The notes: generated by a model from the letters alone, not told the origin. Shown: positions 34,658 through 43,759, counted from the stretch's first letter. The stretch is DNA of 64,000 nucleotides from Flavobacteriales bacterium UBA7666 (GCA_002483265.1 DLHO01000021.1:21781-85780), one strand, 5' to 3'. Numbers and translations: made by a program.

Positions 34658-34690
34658 AAAAGTCTTCCTCTTGTAGGAGGACTTTTTTTG
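34658..34690 (+). terminator. Terminator after msrB
   Basis: AAAAGTCTTCCT pairs with AGGAGGACTTTT over a 5-nt loop, then a T run. Confidence 0.85.
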
Positions 34691-34783
34691 TTTAAATGGA
34701 CTTGAAAAACTGGAGAGATATTTCTTAGAAGCTAACATCATTCACTAACTACAAATTTATAATTCGTAATTAAGCATTCGTAA

Positions 34784-35677
34784 TTACTTTGGAATCTTCA
34801 AACTTTGTCCAACACGAATGATATAAGATCTCAAATTGTTCGCTTTTGCGATTCTTGACACAGTGGTATTGTGTTTTTGAGCTATTTGCGACAAGGTGTC
34901 TCCTGATCTTACAGTATATCGCTTATAATATGCAGCAGGAGCAGTTGGTTTGGTCACAACCAATACAGATGCCATTTCTGCTTCTTTTTGTGCTACTTCA
35001 GCAAGCGTGATAGTACTTCCAATTTGTGGATCGTAGTATTTATAGAAATGCTGTTGAATGTTTACCATATTGGTTACGGTGTCCAATTTTACACTATTCC
35101 AATCATAGCATTGCAATACATTATCATTAAACTCCAATACTTTAGCAGGAACAAGATTTGAATGCAATCGGTGCATGCGCGGACATTGTTTTTGAACCGC
35201 TGGCAATCCACCACCCGCTGAGCCGCGACTATCAACCTGCATGTAGCATCTTCCGTCTAAACTTGGTCCAACTACCGCACTCCAGTGAACAGTTAGGGTC
35301 GTGGGGTCAATTTGAATGTATAATTTCTTTAAATCGGAATTAAATCCCTTGCTTCGAATTTCTGCTAATCCGGCATTGATTTTATCGTTTAAAAATCCTC
35401 CAAAACCGTCCATTCTTCTGCGGTGGAAAGAGTGCAGGGCATCGTAAGTATAACGTTGTCCAAGTGCCGTGTATGAATCGGTAATAATCAAATCGTTTTC
35501 AGAAACCTGAATCGTGTCCGGATTGTATTTATGGAATTCAGGAACCTCAAGTATTTTTTTGGATGAAATTACAATCAGGGAATCAGGTGATTCAACTTCC
35601 AATTGATTATCCGATTGTGCGTAAAGCGTTTGATTGCTAATTAGAATACTCAGAAAAATGAATTTGATACCAGTCAT
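34784..35677 (-). CDS. Secreted LysM-domain protein
   Basis: 297 residues. Signal peptide MTGIKFIFLSILISNQTLYAQ. A central region of unknown fold has KLYIQIDPTTLTVHWSAVVGPS and several Cys (GRCYMQ, KQCPRM, LQCYDW). The last 45 residues are a LysM domain (YTVRSGDTLSQIAQKHNTTVSRIAKANNL, ending VGQSLKIPK) that binds peptidoglycan. It is probably periplasmic. Its LysM matches closely in wording that of the M23 protein at 53092. Confidence 0.8.
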   Translation of the reverse strand: MTGIKFIFLSILISNQTLYAQSDNQLEVESPDSLIVISSKKILEVPEFHKYNPDTIQVSENDLIITDSYTALGQRYTYDALHSFHRRRMDGFGGFLNDKINAGLAEIRSKGFNSDLKKLYIQIDPTTLTVHWSAVVGPSLDGRCYMQVDSRGSAGGGLPAVQKQCPRMHRLHSNLVPAKVLEFNDNVLQCYDWNSVKLDTVTNMVNIQQHFYKYYDPQIGSTITLAEVAQKEAEMASVLVVTKPTAPAAYYKRYTVRSGDTLSQIAQKHNTTVSRIAKANNLRSYIIRVGQSLKIPK

Positions 35678-36017
35678 TTTTGTTGTTTATTGTATATAAT
35701 GCGTCTAAATTTAACAAGTTACATCGGTATATCAAAAAAAAATAGCTGAATAGTCTAATAAACCCGATAAAAACTTGAAATAGGAACTGATTTTTGCCAA
35801 TTATTCAGTTTTATGATATTTGCTTTTCGGATAAATGAATTTATATGTTTTCGTGAATTGGTTTGGAGCGGGAGGTTGTTTGAAGACAGCAATGAGGTTA
35901 AAGGCATTTTTGCTTACTTTTTTTGCCTTTGAAGAGGCTGCGTAGCAGGTGAAGACGAAAAGCGACAAACGTTAGTGCGAAAGCTTAAGGTAAAGTAAGA
36001 ATAGTTATCTTTGAATC
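35678..36017. other. Intergenic region, 340 bp
   Basis: No gene was seen. It contains a segment near 35960-35990 with 'acaaacgttagtgc', which recurs inverted at 45404-45420, and the prmC -7 box at its right end. Confidence 0.5.
36006..36013 (+). promoter_or_regulatory. -7 box (TATCTTTG) immediately upstream of prmC
   Basis: Perfect TAnnTTTG ending 4 nt before the prmC ATG. If used, transcription would begin at or next to the start codon (leaderless or near-leaderless). No TTG at -33 was seen. Confidence 0.45.
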
Positions 36018-36881
36018 ATGCAGGATTTAAGGGGACTCACGCTGGTTTGGGCAGATAAATTAAAAAATCTCTATTCAGAAAGAGAAACTCGGAATATCCT
36101 CTTACTTGTTTTGGAAGACATTTTTGGATTTAGCCGCTCGGCTCTGCTGGTTTCTAAAGAAATAGCACTTTCGGACGTTGAATTGGACCAATTGGCTCAG
36201 ATCTCATCCCGGCTTCAAACGGGTGAACCTCTTCAATACATCGTTGGCTTTACTTATTTCGATGATTTGAAGCTTGCTGTTGCTCCGGGAGTTTTAATTC
36301 CCCGACCTGAAACAGAAGAACTGGTCTCTTGGATTCAGGAAACGATTCAGAATGAAAAACACTTGCAGGTAGAAGATTGGTGCACCGGTTCAGGATGCAT
36401 TGCTTTAGCAGTCAAAAATCGGAATAGGGATTTTGAAGTGAAGGGAATAGATATTTCTGCTGAAGCACTCGAAATTGCCCAATTAAACGCAAAAGAACTG
36501 AATTTGGAAGTTGAATTTCAAATCCAAGATGCACTGGAAGCTGAAAAGACTTCTGGAATAGATGTGATTATTTCAAATCCACCATATATTCCATGGATAG
36601 AAAAAGAACAAATGCATCAGAATGTGACAGAATTTGAGCCTGATCTGGCACTTTTTGTCCCAAATGAAAGTCCGCTCTTATTTTATCAGGCTATCGCTGA
36701 ATATGCTGCGAAGAGCTTGAATGAAAATGGATACTTGTTTTTTGAATTGCATGAGAATTACGGGGTTGAGACCAAAGCCATGTTGGAAAGTTTGGGTTTC
36801 TCCTCTGTCGAGATTAGAAAAGATCTCCAGAATAAAAATCGCATGTTGAAAGCACAATGGAAAGTGAAACCAATTCAATGA
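36018..36881 (+). CDS. prmC: Release factor glutamine methyltransferase PrmC (HemK)
   Basis: 287 residues. N-terminal helical domain, then an AdoMet-binding Rossmann domain with VEDWCTGSGCIALAV and the catalytic NPPY motif at 187-190 (ISNPPYIPW). It methylates the Gln of the GGQ motif in peptide release factors RF1/RF2. FTYFDDLKLAVAPGVLIPRPETEEL is the classic PrmC linker. It is a single gene between repeats and the Fe-S protein gene. Confidence 0.95.
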   Translation: MQDLRGLTLVWADKLKNLYSERETRNILLLVLEDIFGFSRSALLVSKEIALSDVELDQLAQISSRLQTGEPLQYIVGFTYFDDLKLAVAPGVLIPRPETEELVSWIQETIQNEKHLQVEDWCTGSGCIALAVKNRNRDFEVKGIDISAEALEIAQLNAKELNLEVEFQIQDALEAEKTSGIDVIISNPPYIPWIEKEQMHQNVTEFEPDLALFVPNESPLLFYQAIAEYAAKSLNENGYLFFELHENYGVETKAMLESLGFSSVEIRKDLQNKNRMLKAQWKVKPIQ

Positions 36882-36917
36882 TTTTGTATCTTCATATTTA
36901 GTTTTAATACGTATCCA

Positions 36918-37349
36918 ATGTCAGATAAGCCAATTGTTAAAGAATATTCCAATGAAGAGGTTACCGTTGTTTGGAAACCGGAAAGCTGCATCCATTCCAC
37001 AGTTTGTTGGAAAAAAGCAACCGGACTTCCCCATGTTTTTAATCCTGCAGTAAAGCCCTGGATTACCTTGGAAGGCGGCACTACCGAAGAAATTATAAAG
37101 CAAGTCGACAAATGCCCAAGCGGTGCTTTGAGCTATCGATTAAAAAACGAGCAGAGCAATGTTGTTTCAGTGAACATTGTGGAAACCTTGCCAAACGGAC
37201 CTTTACTTGTTTATGGAAACTTGACTGTAAAACATCACGGTTCTGAAGAATTAAAAGAAACCAAAGTCACTGCTTTTTGCAGATGTGGGGCTTCTTCCAA
37301 TAAACCATATTGTGATGGAACTCATGTCCGGATCAATTTTTCTGACTGA
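36918..37349 (+). CDS. Fer4_19 + CDGSH iron-sulfur fusion protein
   Basis: 143 residues with two iron-sulfur modules. Residues 10-75 form a Fer4_19-type domain with Cys24, Cys30 and Cys66 (ESCIHSTVC, DKCPSGA). Residues 115-143 form a CDGSH zinc-finger-like [2Fe-2S] site with Cys121, Cys123, Cys132 and His136 (CRCGASSNKPYCDGTH). Such fusions occur in bacteria as small redox or Fe-S transfer proteins of unproven role. It starts 36 nt after prmC. Confidence 0.88.
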   Translation: MSDKPIVKEYSNEEVTVVWKPESCIHSTVCWKKATGLPHVFNPAVKPWITLEGGTTEEIIKQVDKCPSGALSYRLKNEQSNVVSVNIVETLPNGPLLVYGNLTVKHHGSEELKETKVTAFCRCGASSNKPYCDGTHVRINFSD

Positions 37350-37359
37350 TTAAACTACA

Positions 37360-37389
37360 GTGGCTTTTCGCCGCGGCGGACTCAGCCAC
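37360..37389. terminator. GTGGCT...AGCCAC hairpin after the CDGSH gene
   Basis: A six-bp outer stem around a GC-rich CGCCGCGGCGG centre that can itself fold. There is no strong T tail, so it may be a dispersed repeat rather than a terminator. Confidence 0.4.
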
Positions 37390-37421
37390 CTATTTAAATA
37401 ACTCTAAATAATTGAAAGGAG

Positions 37422-37439
37422 ACTGAGCGGAGTCGAAGT
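37422..37439 (+). repeat. ACTGAGCGGAGTCGAAGT dispersed element
   Basis: One of six intergenic copies in this window (25564, 37422, 52924, 54949 inverted, 55030, 60001 inverted). Confidence 0.75.
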
Positions 37440-37452
37440 CTCAATTATAGCC

Positions 37453-37460
37453 TATCTTTG
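37453..37460 (+). promoter_or_regulatory. -7 box (TATCTTTG) for the pseudouridine synthase gene
   Basis: Perfect TAnnTTTG 17 nt before the ATG at 37478. Confidence 0.45.
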
Positions 37461-37477
37461 TACCCCATAAAAGAATC

Positions 37478-39163
37478 ATGTCGGCAAAAAATCCAAAATT
37501 TATTTCATTCCAATCTGACGTATCTCATATTTCCCGACCTGAAAAGTTCACCTTCCCATTTTATTACGATCCCCATCCATTAGCTCTATTAGCAATTGAC
37601 CAATTGCAAAATTATTTATCTACCCAAAAAGAGTTGAATCACAACTTCGGATTAGATGAGCAACAAGAGGGTTTAATAATTGGTAAAATGTTTGGTGTTC
37701 TGGTAGTTGAGAATAAACTTGGAGAACTTGGCTTTTTGACTGCTTTCTCCGGAAAGTTAGCTGATTCCAATGATCACGACTATTTCGTTCCTCCCGTTTT
37801 TGACATCCTCAATTCCGAAGGTTTTTTCAGAAGAGAAGAAATTGTGATTAATGAGATGACGATTGAAATTGATAAGTTGGAAAAAGAGGATGGGTACCTA
37901 AGTTCGAAATTGGAATTAGAAAAAACGATTGCAGCCTATCAGGAAGAACTTCAGAAGTATAAAAAAGAGATCAAAGAAGGGAAAGCAGCACGAAAACAAA
38001 TTCGGCAGAATTCAACTGATTTGACTCCTTCTGAATTGGAAGTTCTACTCGAAGATTTGAGACAGCAATCCATTCGTGAACAATACTTTTTGAAAGATTT
38101 TGCGGATTCTAACAAGAAAAAAATCGCGTCTTTACATGAAGTAGTGGAAGAGTTTGAAAATCAGCTCAGCGATCTGCGTGAAAAGCGTAAGAATATGTCC
38201 AATGCCTTGCAGAGAGAGATTTTTGATTCCTATTACTTTCTGAATGGGAAGAAGGAAAGAAGAAGCCTTCAAAGCATTTTTCAAAACACAATTGACCATA
38301 AGCCACCGGCTGGAGCAGGAGAATGTGCTGCTCCGAAACTATTGCACTTTGCATTTGAGAATGAGTTGAAACCAATTTGTTTGGGTGAATTTTGGTGGGG
38401 AGCATCTCCAAGATCCGAAGTACGTGTGCACAAACAGGTTTATCCGGCTTGCCGTGGAAAATGCGAACCCATTTTGGGACACATGTTGGGTGAAACTGAA
38501 ATGGATGAAAATCCAATGCTACTGAATCCGGCAGAAAATAAAGAACTGGAAATTGTTTTTGAAGACGATTACCTGGTAATTGTAAATAAACCTGCTGAAT
38601 TCCTTTCAGTTCCCGGAAAAACAATCTCAGATTCGGTTTATACGCGCATGAAGGAGAAATATCCGACTGCAACCGGCCCACTGATTGTTCATCGTTTAGA
38701 TATGTCTACTTCTGGTATTTTGGTGCTTGCAAAAGATAAAAAAGTGCACATGCATCTTCAGAAACAGTTCATTAAACGTAATGTGCAAAAACGCTATGTT
38801 GCTTTATTGGATGGTCTTGTCAAAGAAGATTCCGGGACAATTGATTTGCCTTTACGTGTGGATCTGGATGACAGACCGCGTCAGTTGATTTGCTATGAAC
38901 ACGGAAAACGAGCCGTAACGAAGTGGGAAGTAGTCCAACGGAGAAACAATCAAACTCTGATTTATTTCTATCCGATTACCGGTAGAACACATCAATTGCG
39001 TGTCCATTCGGCACATGTTTTGGGTTTGAATGCTCCAATTATCGGAGATGATTTGTATGGAAGCAAAGATTCCAGACTTCATTTACATGCACAGTTTCTT
39101 CAATTCACACATCCAATTACCAAAGAAGCAATCAAGATCAAAGTCGAAGCAGAATTCGCTTAA
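37478..39163 (+). CDS. RluA-family pseudouridine synthase with long N-terminal extension
   Basis: 561 residues. The C-terminal ~210 residues are an RluA-type catalytic domain: IVHRLDMSTSGILVLAKD with catalytic Asp408, then RYVALLDGLV and TGRTHQLRVHSAH. The first ~350 residues are an unusual extension, including a charged coiled coil (~125-250) and a Cys-bearing segment (PAGAGECAAPKLL, ACRGKCEPILG). Long RluA proteins of this layout are known in several phyla. The RNA target is not identifiable here. Confidence 0.9.
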   Translation: MSAKNPKFISFQSDVSHISRPEKFTFPFYYDPHPLALLAIDQLQNYLSTQKELNHNFGLDEQQEGLIIGKMFGVLVVENKLGELGFLTAFSGKLADSNDHDYFVPPVFDILNSEGFFRREEIVINEMTIEIDKLEKEDGYLSSKLELEKTIAAYQEELQKYKKEIKEGKAARKQIRQNSTDLTPSELEVLLEDLRQQSIREQYFLKDFADSNKKKIASLHEVVEEFENQLSDLREKRKNMSNALQREIFDSYYFLNGKKERRSLQSIFQNTIDHKPPAGAGECAAPKLLHFAFENELKPICLGEFWWGASPRSEVRVHKQVYPACRGKCEPILGHMLGETEMDENPMLLNPAENKELEIVFEDDYLVIVNKPAEFLSVPGKTISDSVYTRMKEKYPTATGPLIVHRLDMSTSGILVLAKDKKVHMHLQKQFIKRNVQKRYVALLDGLVKEDSGTIDLPLRVDLDDRPRQLICYEHGKRAVTKWEVVQRRNNQTLIYFYPITGRTHQLRVHSAHVLGLNAPIIGDDLYGSKDSRLHLHAQFLQFTHPITKEAIKIKVEAEFA

Positions 39164-39170
39164 TATTTTT

Positions 39171-39196
39171 AATTAGGAATTAGGAATTAGGAATTA
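39171..39196. repeat. Heptamer tract (AATTAGG)x3
   Basis: Three exact AATTAGG units plus AATTA, between convergent gene ends. Confidence 0.8.
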
Positions 39197-40261
39197 CTCC
39201 TGAAGCACACGATAATCCTTCTTGCGCCAGATATACCCATCCAGAATGTAATGAACCACCTGTGGCATGATTAGTAAGGGCACAAACAAACTAATGATCT
39301 GATCATCATTCAACTGCTGGAAAGTACCGTACAACCATCCGAAAGGAACGTTGTTTTCACGCCAGATAAAAACATCCCAAAGTGTTTCTTCAAAATAGGC
39401 AAAAGCAAAAACAATCCCATAAAAGAGGAGCCATCCCCATTTGGAAAGCACTAATTTTAAGAGTGTCGGCGAGTTTTCTTTCAATTCCTTTTTCTCGCTG
39501 AAATAAACCAATGCGAGATAAGGAATCCCATGCCCGATGACATTTACCAAAGAGAAAATAAAGTCATTATTCGTTAAGACGATACTTACATAATAGGAGA
39601 AACAGGTTGCAAGAGTCAATAGAATTCGTGGCGTGTTCCAATAACCGGAATCTTGTTTTTCCTTCCATTCAACCAACAGATACAATACCAGAATTACAAT
39701 CATTAAACCATTTAGAACAGGTTCCAGTGAAGGGAGATTGATATACCAAAAATCACCGGCAGTCATCCAGTTGAAGTTTTGTTGTCCTCTTACATGCCAG
39801 ATGAGAATCGGAATAACGGTAACGGCATAAATAGTGATCGATAAAATCCATTTCCGCCATTTTTGCTGTACTTCCCGTTTCGAATAAAGTCGGAAAAAAC
39901 CATATTGCTGACGAATAAAATGGAAAACGGCAAAGTAGGCAAGTAAAGACCAGAAAAGCTTGCTGCTGATAGAATAAACTAATACGCCAACAATCCATAC
40001 CAGAAAAGGAACGGCAAGTAATTTGAGCTTGTGGATCTTAAAAGCGGTGGGTTTGAAATAAGTCTTGTAAACAGTGGTATAAACATGCGCCACATCAATC
40101 GACAAAACAATCAAAATCCAGGACCAGGGAAAGATCTCTGTTTTTTGTTGATTGGTAAAGTGTTCCGGTAAAAAGAATACAATCAACGGAGGGATTGCCA
40201 TGGGAGCAATAAACCACCACAGGTCAAAAGAGGCTGATTTTATCCAGATTTTAGGCTTCAT
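39194..40261 (-). CDS. Polytopic membrane protein, last gene of the DUF4178/DUF350/SpeE operon
   Basis: 355 residues with about nine hydrophobic helices (WWFIAPMAIPPLIVFFL, ILIVLSIDVAHVYTTVYKTYF, LLAVPFLVWIVGVLVYSI and others). His residues lie near membrane edges (DVAHVYTT, VFHFIRQQYGFFRLYSKRE, VIGHGIPYLALVYF, VVHYILDGYIWR). It was not matched to a named family. It overlaps the upstream FAD oxidoreductase gene by 11 nt, so it is translationally coupled and probably works with it in the membrane. Confidence 0.8.
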   Translation of the reverse strand: MKPKIWIKSASFDLWWFIAPMAIPPLIVFFLPEHFTNQQKTEIFPWSWILIVLSIDVAHVYTTVYKTYFKPTAFKIHKLKLLAVPFLVWIVGVLVYSISSKLFWSLLAYFAVFHFIRQQYGFFRLYSKREVQQKWRKWILSITIYAVTVIPILIWHVRGQQNFNWMTAGDFWYINLPSLEPVLNGLMIVILVLYLLVEWKEKQDSGYWNTPRILLTLATCFSYYVSIVLTNNDFIFSLVNVIGHGIPYLALVYFSEKKELKENSPTLLKLVLSKWGWLLFYGIVFAFAYFEETLWDVFIWRENNVPFGWLYGTFQQLNDDQIISLFVPLLIMPQVVHYILDGYIWRKKDYRVLQE

Positions 40262-41870
40262 GCTTTAATATTTCTGTTGCGGCTAATAAACCCAAATCAA
40301 ATCCTTCCTCAAAAACGGAATAGGAAGAATAATCAGTATGCGCCAAATGTACTCGTTTTGCTTTTTGTTTAAGTGCTAAGTATTCCTGATATTTTGAAAG
40401 TGCCCCCGGATAAGGTGTTACCATTCCGTGTCCCCATCGTTGAAAACTAATGCTTTCAATGTGTTCTTCTATCGTTGGATGCATAGATGTTAGTTCGGAA
40501 ACAACCAAATGATACATTTCTTCATCTGTCATTTTAAACAGACGCGCACGTTCAATGTGTTCATCGTTTTGATCTAGTGCTAAATAAACACTGATCACAT
40601 GCTTATCTCTCGTTTGAGCAAATTCCTGATGTCTGTCGGAAACATATCCCAATCCTTTTGTTCCGAATTTGACATTATCCCACGCCAAAGGTGTTCCGTT
40701 TCCTTCCGGAATTTGATTCAGCACCACGATTCCAATCAGCCACGGATTGTGTCGGATTCCCTCAAAATAAGACTGCGGCCAATGCGGCGATTTTAGAATG
40801 TGTTTGGCAACATAAGAAGGAGAAGAAACAACGCAGGATTCTGACCGGATATGAAGGTTTTTCTTTGAGCTGAGATCAATTGCCTGAATGAATACCTGAT
40901 TATCCAGTTCTTCTATCGAATGAACAATAACATTGCGTTTAACCTGTTCCTGAATTGATTTCTCCAATATGTTAGTGAGGTATCCGTTTCCTTCAGCCCA
41001 GGTCAAAACAGTTGTTGGATCCGTATTCCCAGGTGTTGCCTTTCTTCCCGCAAAATAATGAATCCCGGCCCAGGCAGAAACCTGATCGTATCCTGCACCA
41101 AAATCATCCCGGCAGCAATAATCTAAAAACCAATGCAGTTCTTCTGAATGATAGTTGTGATCGGTCAGGTACTCCTTGAATGTAATGTTATCCAATGCTT
41201 CCAAATCTGTGCTGATACCAGCCCGAGAGATCGGAATATTGAACAGATCCACTCCATCTGAATTTTTGGCCAGCTTCAATTCCTTCATTTGCTTAAAAAA
41301 ACGTGCAATCTCCTGATTGGATTCTTCACTGATTCCGTATTCGGGAACCAATCCTTCATGGAAAACACCTTTGAATAATAAGCGTTCATCGGGAGCATGA
41401 CACAGAAAATCTTCATTGTAAAATTGAAATCCGTTTTCTTCTTTGATGATCAAATGGTGTTCCTTCAAGAAAGAGATGAGCTCTTTATTGGTTGGATTTG
41501 CAAGTGAAAGGTAATGTGCTCCCAAAGGATATTTGGAATAGTCATTTTGTCCCGAACCTGAATTTCCGCCAACCTGATCGTTTAATTCCAGGATCAGGAA
41601 ATCGGAGAATCCATTTTTCTTTAAATGATAACCGGTTGAAAGTCCGCTGACTCCTCCACCAATTATTACTGCAGGGATCTCCATCTCGATCACTGGAAAG
41701 TCTTTTGCAAAGTCGAAATTCCCACGAAGTAAATGCCCTCTATCTAATGGAGCACCAAGCCGGTTGGTGGAAATCTTTGATTTGGAACCGGAACAAGCGA
41801 GAAGGTCCGGCATCAAGATTGCAGCGGTTCCCAGTGTTCCGATGTAGCGAACGAAAGTCCTTCTTTCCAT
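40251..41870 (-). CDS. NAD(P)/FAD-dependent oxidoreductase with Tat/lipoprotein signal
   Basis: 539 residues from ATG 41870, one nt after the SpeE-like stop. The N-terminus MERRTFVRYIGTLGTAAILMPDLLAC combines a twin-arginine motif with a lipobox Cys, suggesting export of a folded flavoprotein and membrane anchoring. VIIGGGVSGLSTGYHL at ~66-81 is the FAD-binding Rossmann motif, and the C-terminal HLAHTDYSSYSVFEEGFDLGLLAA closes the amine-oxidase-like FAD fold. It may oxidise polyamines or related amines, given the adjacent aminopropyltransferase domain; that is inference. Confidence 0.88.
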   Translation of the reverse strand: MERRTFVRYIGTLGTAAILMPDLLACSGSKSKISTNRLGAPLDRGHLLRGNFDFAKDFPVIEMEIPAVIIGGGVSGLSTGYHLKKNGFSDFLILELNDQVGGNSGSGQNDYSKYPLGAHYLSLANPTNKELISFLKEHHLIIKEENGFQFYNEDFLCHAPDERLLFKGVFHEGLVPEYGISEESNQEIARFFKQMKELKLAKNSDGVDLFNIPISRAGISTDLEALDNITFKEYLTDHNYHSEELHWFLDYCCRDDFGAGYDQVSAWAGIHYFAGRKATPGNTDPTTVLTWAEGNGYLTNILEKSIQEQVKRNVIVHSIEELDNQVFIQAIDLSSKKNLHIRSESCVVSSPSYVAKHILKSPHWPQSYFEGIRHNPWLIGIVVLNQIPEGNGTPLAWDNVKFGTKGLGYVSDRHQEFAQTRDKHVISVYLALDQNDEHIERARLFKMTDEEMYHLVVSELTSMHPTIEEHIESISFQRWGHGMVTPYPGALSKYQEYLALKQKAKRVHLAHTDYSSYSVFEEGFDLGLLAATEILKHEA

Positions 41871-41871
41871 A

Positions 41872-43374
41872 CTAGTCAAATAAAGAATCCCATTCTTTTT
41901 CAAACAAAGGAATGAGTGCTTGATTATCCAATCGATTAATCACTTTTTTGTGATCTTGCATATCCGGAGGAAAGAATTTCATAGACCTGAATTCTTCGTT
42001 GGAATAATACTTGAGTTTCTTGGGCAGGGAATAGGTTTTCAGCCCATTCACATCATATCCGAAAAGAATGTAGCCCCATTCGCCAAAAGAAGGAACATAC
42101 GTGTGATAAGGAATTGTTTGTAGATATGAAGCTTCGATTGTGCTATTGATACACCAGAATGATTCTTTTGCATACAATGGGGAAGTACTTTGCATAACTG
42201 CCAAAGTCCGATTGGTCATTACACGCTGCAAGGATTTGTAGAATGAAAGAGTATACAGTTTACCAACTGAATAATTAGAAGGATCAGGAAAATCAATGAT
42301 AATCGCATCGTATTTTTCGGTTGCCGTATTTCTCAGCCATTCAAAAGCATCTGCCTGAACCACTTTTAGTTTGGGACTATTTAATGAATTGTTGTTGAGT
42401 TTGGTCATCAATTCATTCTTGGAAAAAATGGAAACCAGTTTGGGATCCAGATCAACCAATGTAATGTGCTTTACCTGGGGATATTTCAAAATTTCCCGTA
42501 CAGCAAAACCGTCACCACCACCCAGAACAAGAATATTCTTCGGTCTGCTGCAATGCGACAAAACGGGGTGTACCAACGCTTCGTGATAGCGGTATTCGTC
42601 ACGGGAATTGAATTGCAAGTGATTATTCAGGAATAGACTGTAAGCATTACGGTCACGTGTCAGTACAATGCGCTGGTATTTGGAATTGGTTGCGTAAATA
42701 ATGCTTTCACCATAAATTTCGGTTTCACTGATCCGATTGATTCTACCGGCATACACAAAAGCAAAGATTAAAAGCAGTGCAGCTCCGGATGCCTGAATGA
42801 ATAGTAAAGTTGGCTGTTTTAACTCTTTTCTGAAATAATAGATGAGGTAAAGTGCCAATCCAACATTGAACAAACCAAATAAGACCGATGTCCGTGTTAG
42901 ATTCAGATAAGGGACAAGAACCATCGGGAATGCAATCGAAGCGATTAGTGCACCTATGTAATCAAATGTGAAAACTTTGGAAACCAAATCCCGAAAACCC
43001 ACTTGGTTCTTTAAGATGCGCATGATCAATGGGATTTCCAATCCTACAAAAATTCCTGTCAGGACAACCAATCCGTACAGGATAATTCTAAAATAGCCGC
43101 TGTAGCCAAAACTGATAAATAATACTGCGCTGCTTAAACCACCGATTACACCGGTAATGACTTCAATTCGAATGAAGTGTTCAATCAGATTTTTGCGGAT
43201 GAACTTGGATAAATAGGAACCAATTCCCATTGCAAACAGATAGGTTCCGATTACTGTAGAAAATTGGGTAACACTATCTCCCAGCAAATAACTGGCTAGT
43301 GTTCCAGCAACTAATTCGTAAATCAGCCCGCAGGTTGAAATAACGAAAATGGTAAATAAAAGTAGATAGTGCAT
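41872..43374 (-). CDS. Membrane-embedded spermidine synthase-like (polyamine aminopropyltransferase) protein
   Basis: 500 residues from ATG 43374, which lies one nt after the DUF350 stop; a start seven codons upstream would overlap DUF350. About seven N-terminal helices (to ~215; CGLIYELVAGTLASYLLG is typical) precede a SpeE-like Rossmann domain: VLVLGGGDGFAVREIL near 284-298, TLVDLDPKLV, and DAIIIDFPDPSNYSVGKLYTLSFY. Transmembrane SpeE fusions occur with DUF350 and DUF4178 proteins in many bacteria. The product is not proven to be spermidine. Confidence 0.92.
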   Translation of the reverse strand: MHYLLLFTIFVISTCGLIYELVAGTLASYLLGDSVTQFSTVIGTYLFAMGIGSYLSKFIRKNLIEHFIRIEVITGVIGGLSSAVLFISFGYSGYFRIILYGLVVLTGIFVGLEIPLIMRILKNQVGFRDLVSKVFTFDYIGALIASIAFPMVLVPYLNLTRTSVLFGLFNVGLALYLIYYFRKELKQPTLLFIQASGAALLLIFAFVYAGRINRISETEIYGESIIYATNSKYQRIVLTRDRNAYSLFLNNHLQFNSRDEYRYHEALVHPVLSHCSRPKNILVLGGGDGFAVREILKYPQVKHITLVDLDPKLVSIFSKNELMTKLNNNSLNSPKLKVVQADAFEWLRNTATEKYDAIIIDFPDPSNYSVGKLYTLSFYKSLQRVMTNRTLAVMQSTSPLYAKESFWCINSTIEASYLQTIPYHTYVPSFGEWGYILFGYDVNGLKTYSLPKKLKYYSNEEFRSMKFFPPDMQDHKKVINRLDNQALIPLFEKEWDSLFD

Positions 43375-43375
43375 C

Positions 43376-43591
43376 TTAATGAATAGCCGAAGCAATAATG
43401 ATTGCCACAGCTAAAATATAAGCGCTAGCCATCATAGCCAGAGCCGTATTTTTGTTTTGTGATACTTCCTTCCACAAGTTTTGTGGAGACAATTTTTCAA
43501 TGATTAGGAATGAAATGATCAGGATCGCGATTCCTAATCCTGCATAAATCAATGATGCCCCTACTGTGTTCCAATCTACAATTCCTTTCAT
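43376..43591 (-). CDS. DUF350-family two-helix membrane protein
   Basis: 71 residues. Helices at about 12-30 (LIYAGLGIAILIISFLIIE) and 48-69 (TALAMMASAYILAVAIIIASAI) match one DUF350 unit; the E. coli YjfL relative is longer with two units. It lies 6 nt after the 53-residue peptide gene and ends one nt before the SpeE-like start. DUF350 genes commonly neighbour PspA-like, DUF4178 and spermidine-synthase genes. Confidence 0.85.
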   Translation of the reverse strand: MKGIVDWNTVGASLIYAGLGIAILIISFLIIEKLSPQNLWKEVSQNKNTALAMMASAYILAVAIIIASAIH

Positions 43592-43597
43592 AAGTCT

Positions 43598-43759
43598 TTA
43601 TTTATGATGTACACTGCCGTGTGTTGTATTCGGCGCATACTTTGTTCCATACTCTGATTTTAGCAATTTGAAGCTGCCAAGTTGTGCCCACAAATAGAAC
43701 ACGAAAACAAGGCCGGCAATCATTGTTGCAAATTTATTTTTCTTTATAAAATTCATCAT
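43598..43759 (-). CDS. 53-residue single-helix membrane peptide within the DUF4178-DUF350 operon
   Basis: Translates as MMNFIKKNKFATMIAGLVFV, then FYLWAQLGSFKLLKSEYGTK, ending YAPNTTHGSVHHK. A basic N-terminus, one hydrophobic helix at ~11-26 and a short polar His-bearing tail are visible. Its ATG overlaps the DUF4178 stop as ATGA, and its stop is 6 nt before the DUF350 ATG, so its place in the operon argues strongly that it is translated. No family was recognised. Confidence 0.8.
   Translation of the reverse strand: MMNFIKKNKFATMIAGLVFVFYLWAQLGSFKLLKSEYGTKYAPNTTHGSVHHK

Noticed and set aside
38166..38681. 171-codon minus-strand frame inside the RluA-like gene
   Set aside because: Antisense shadow of a strong coding sequence.
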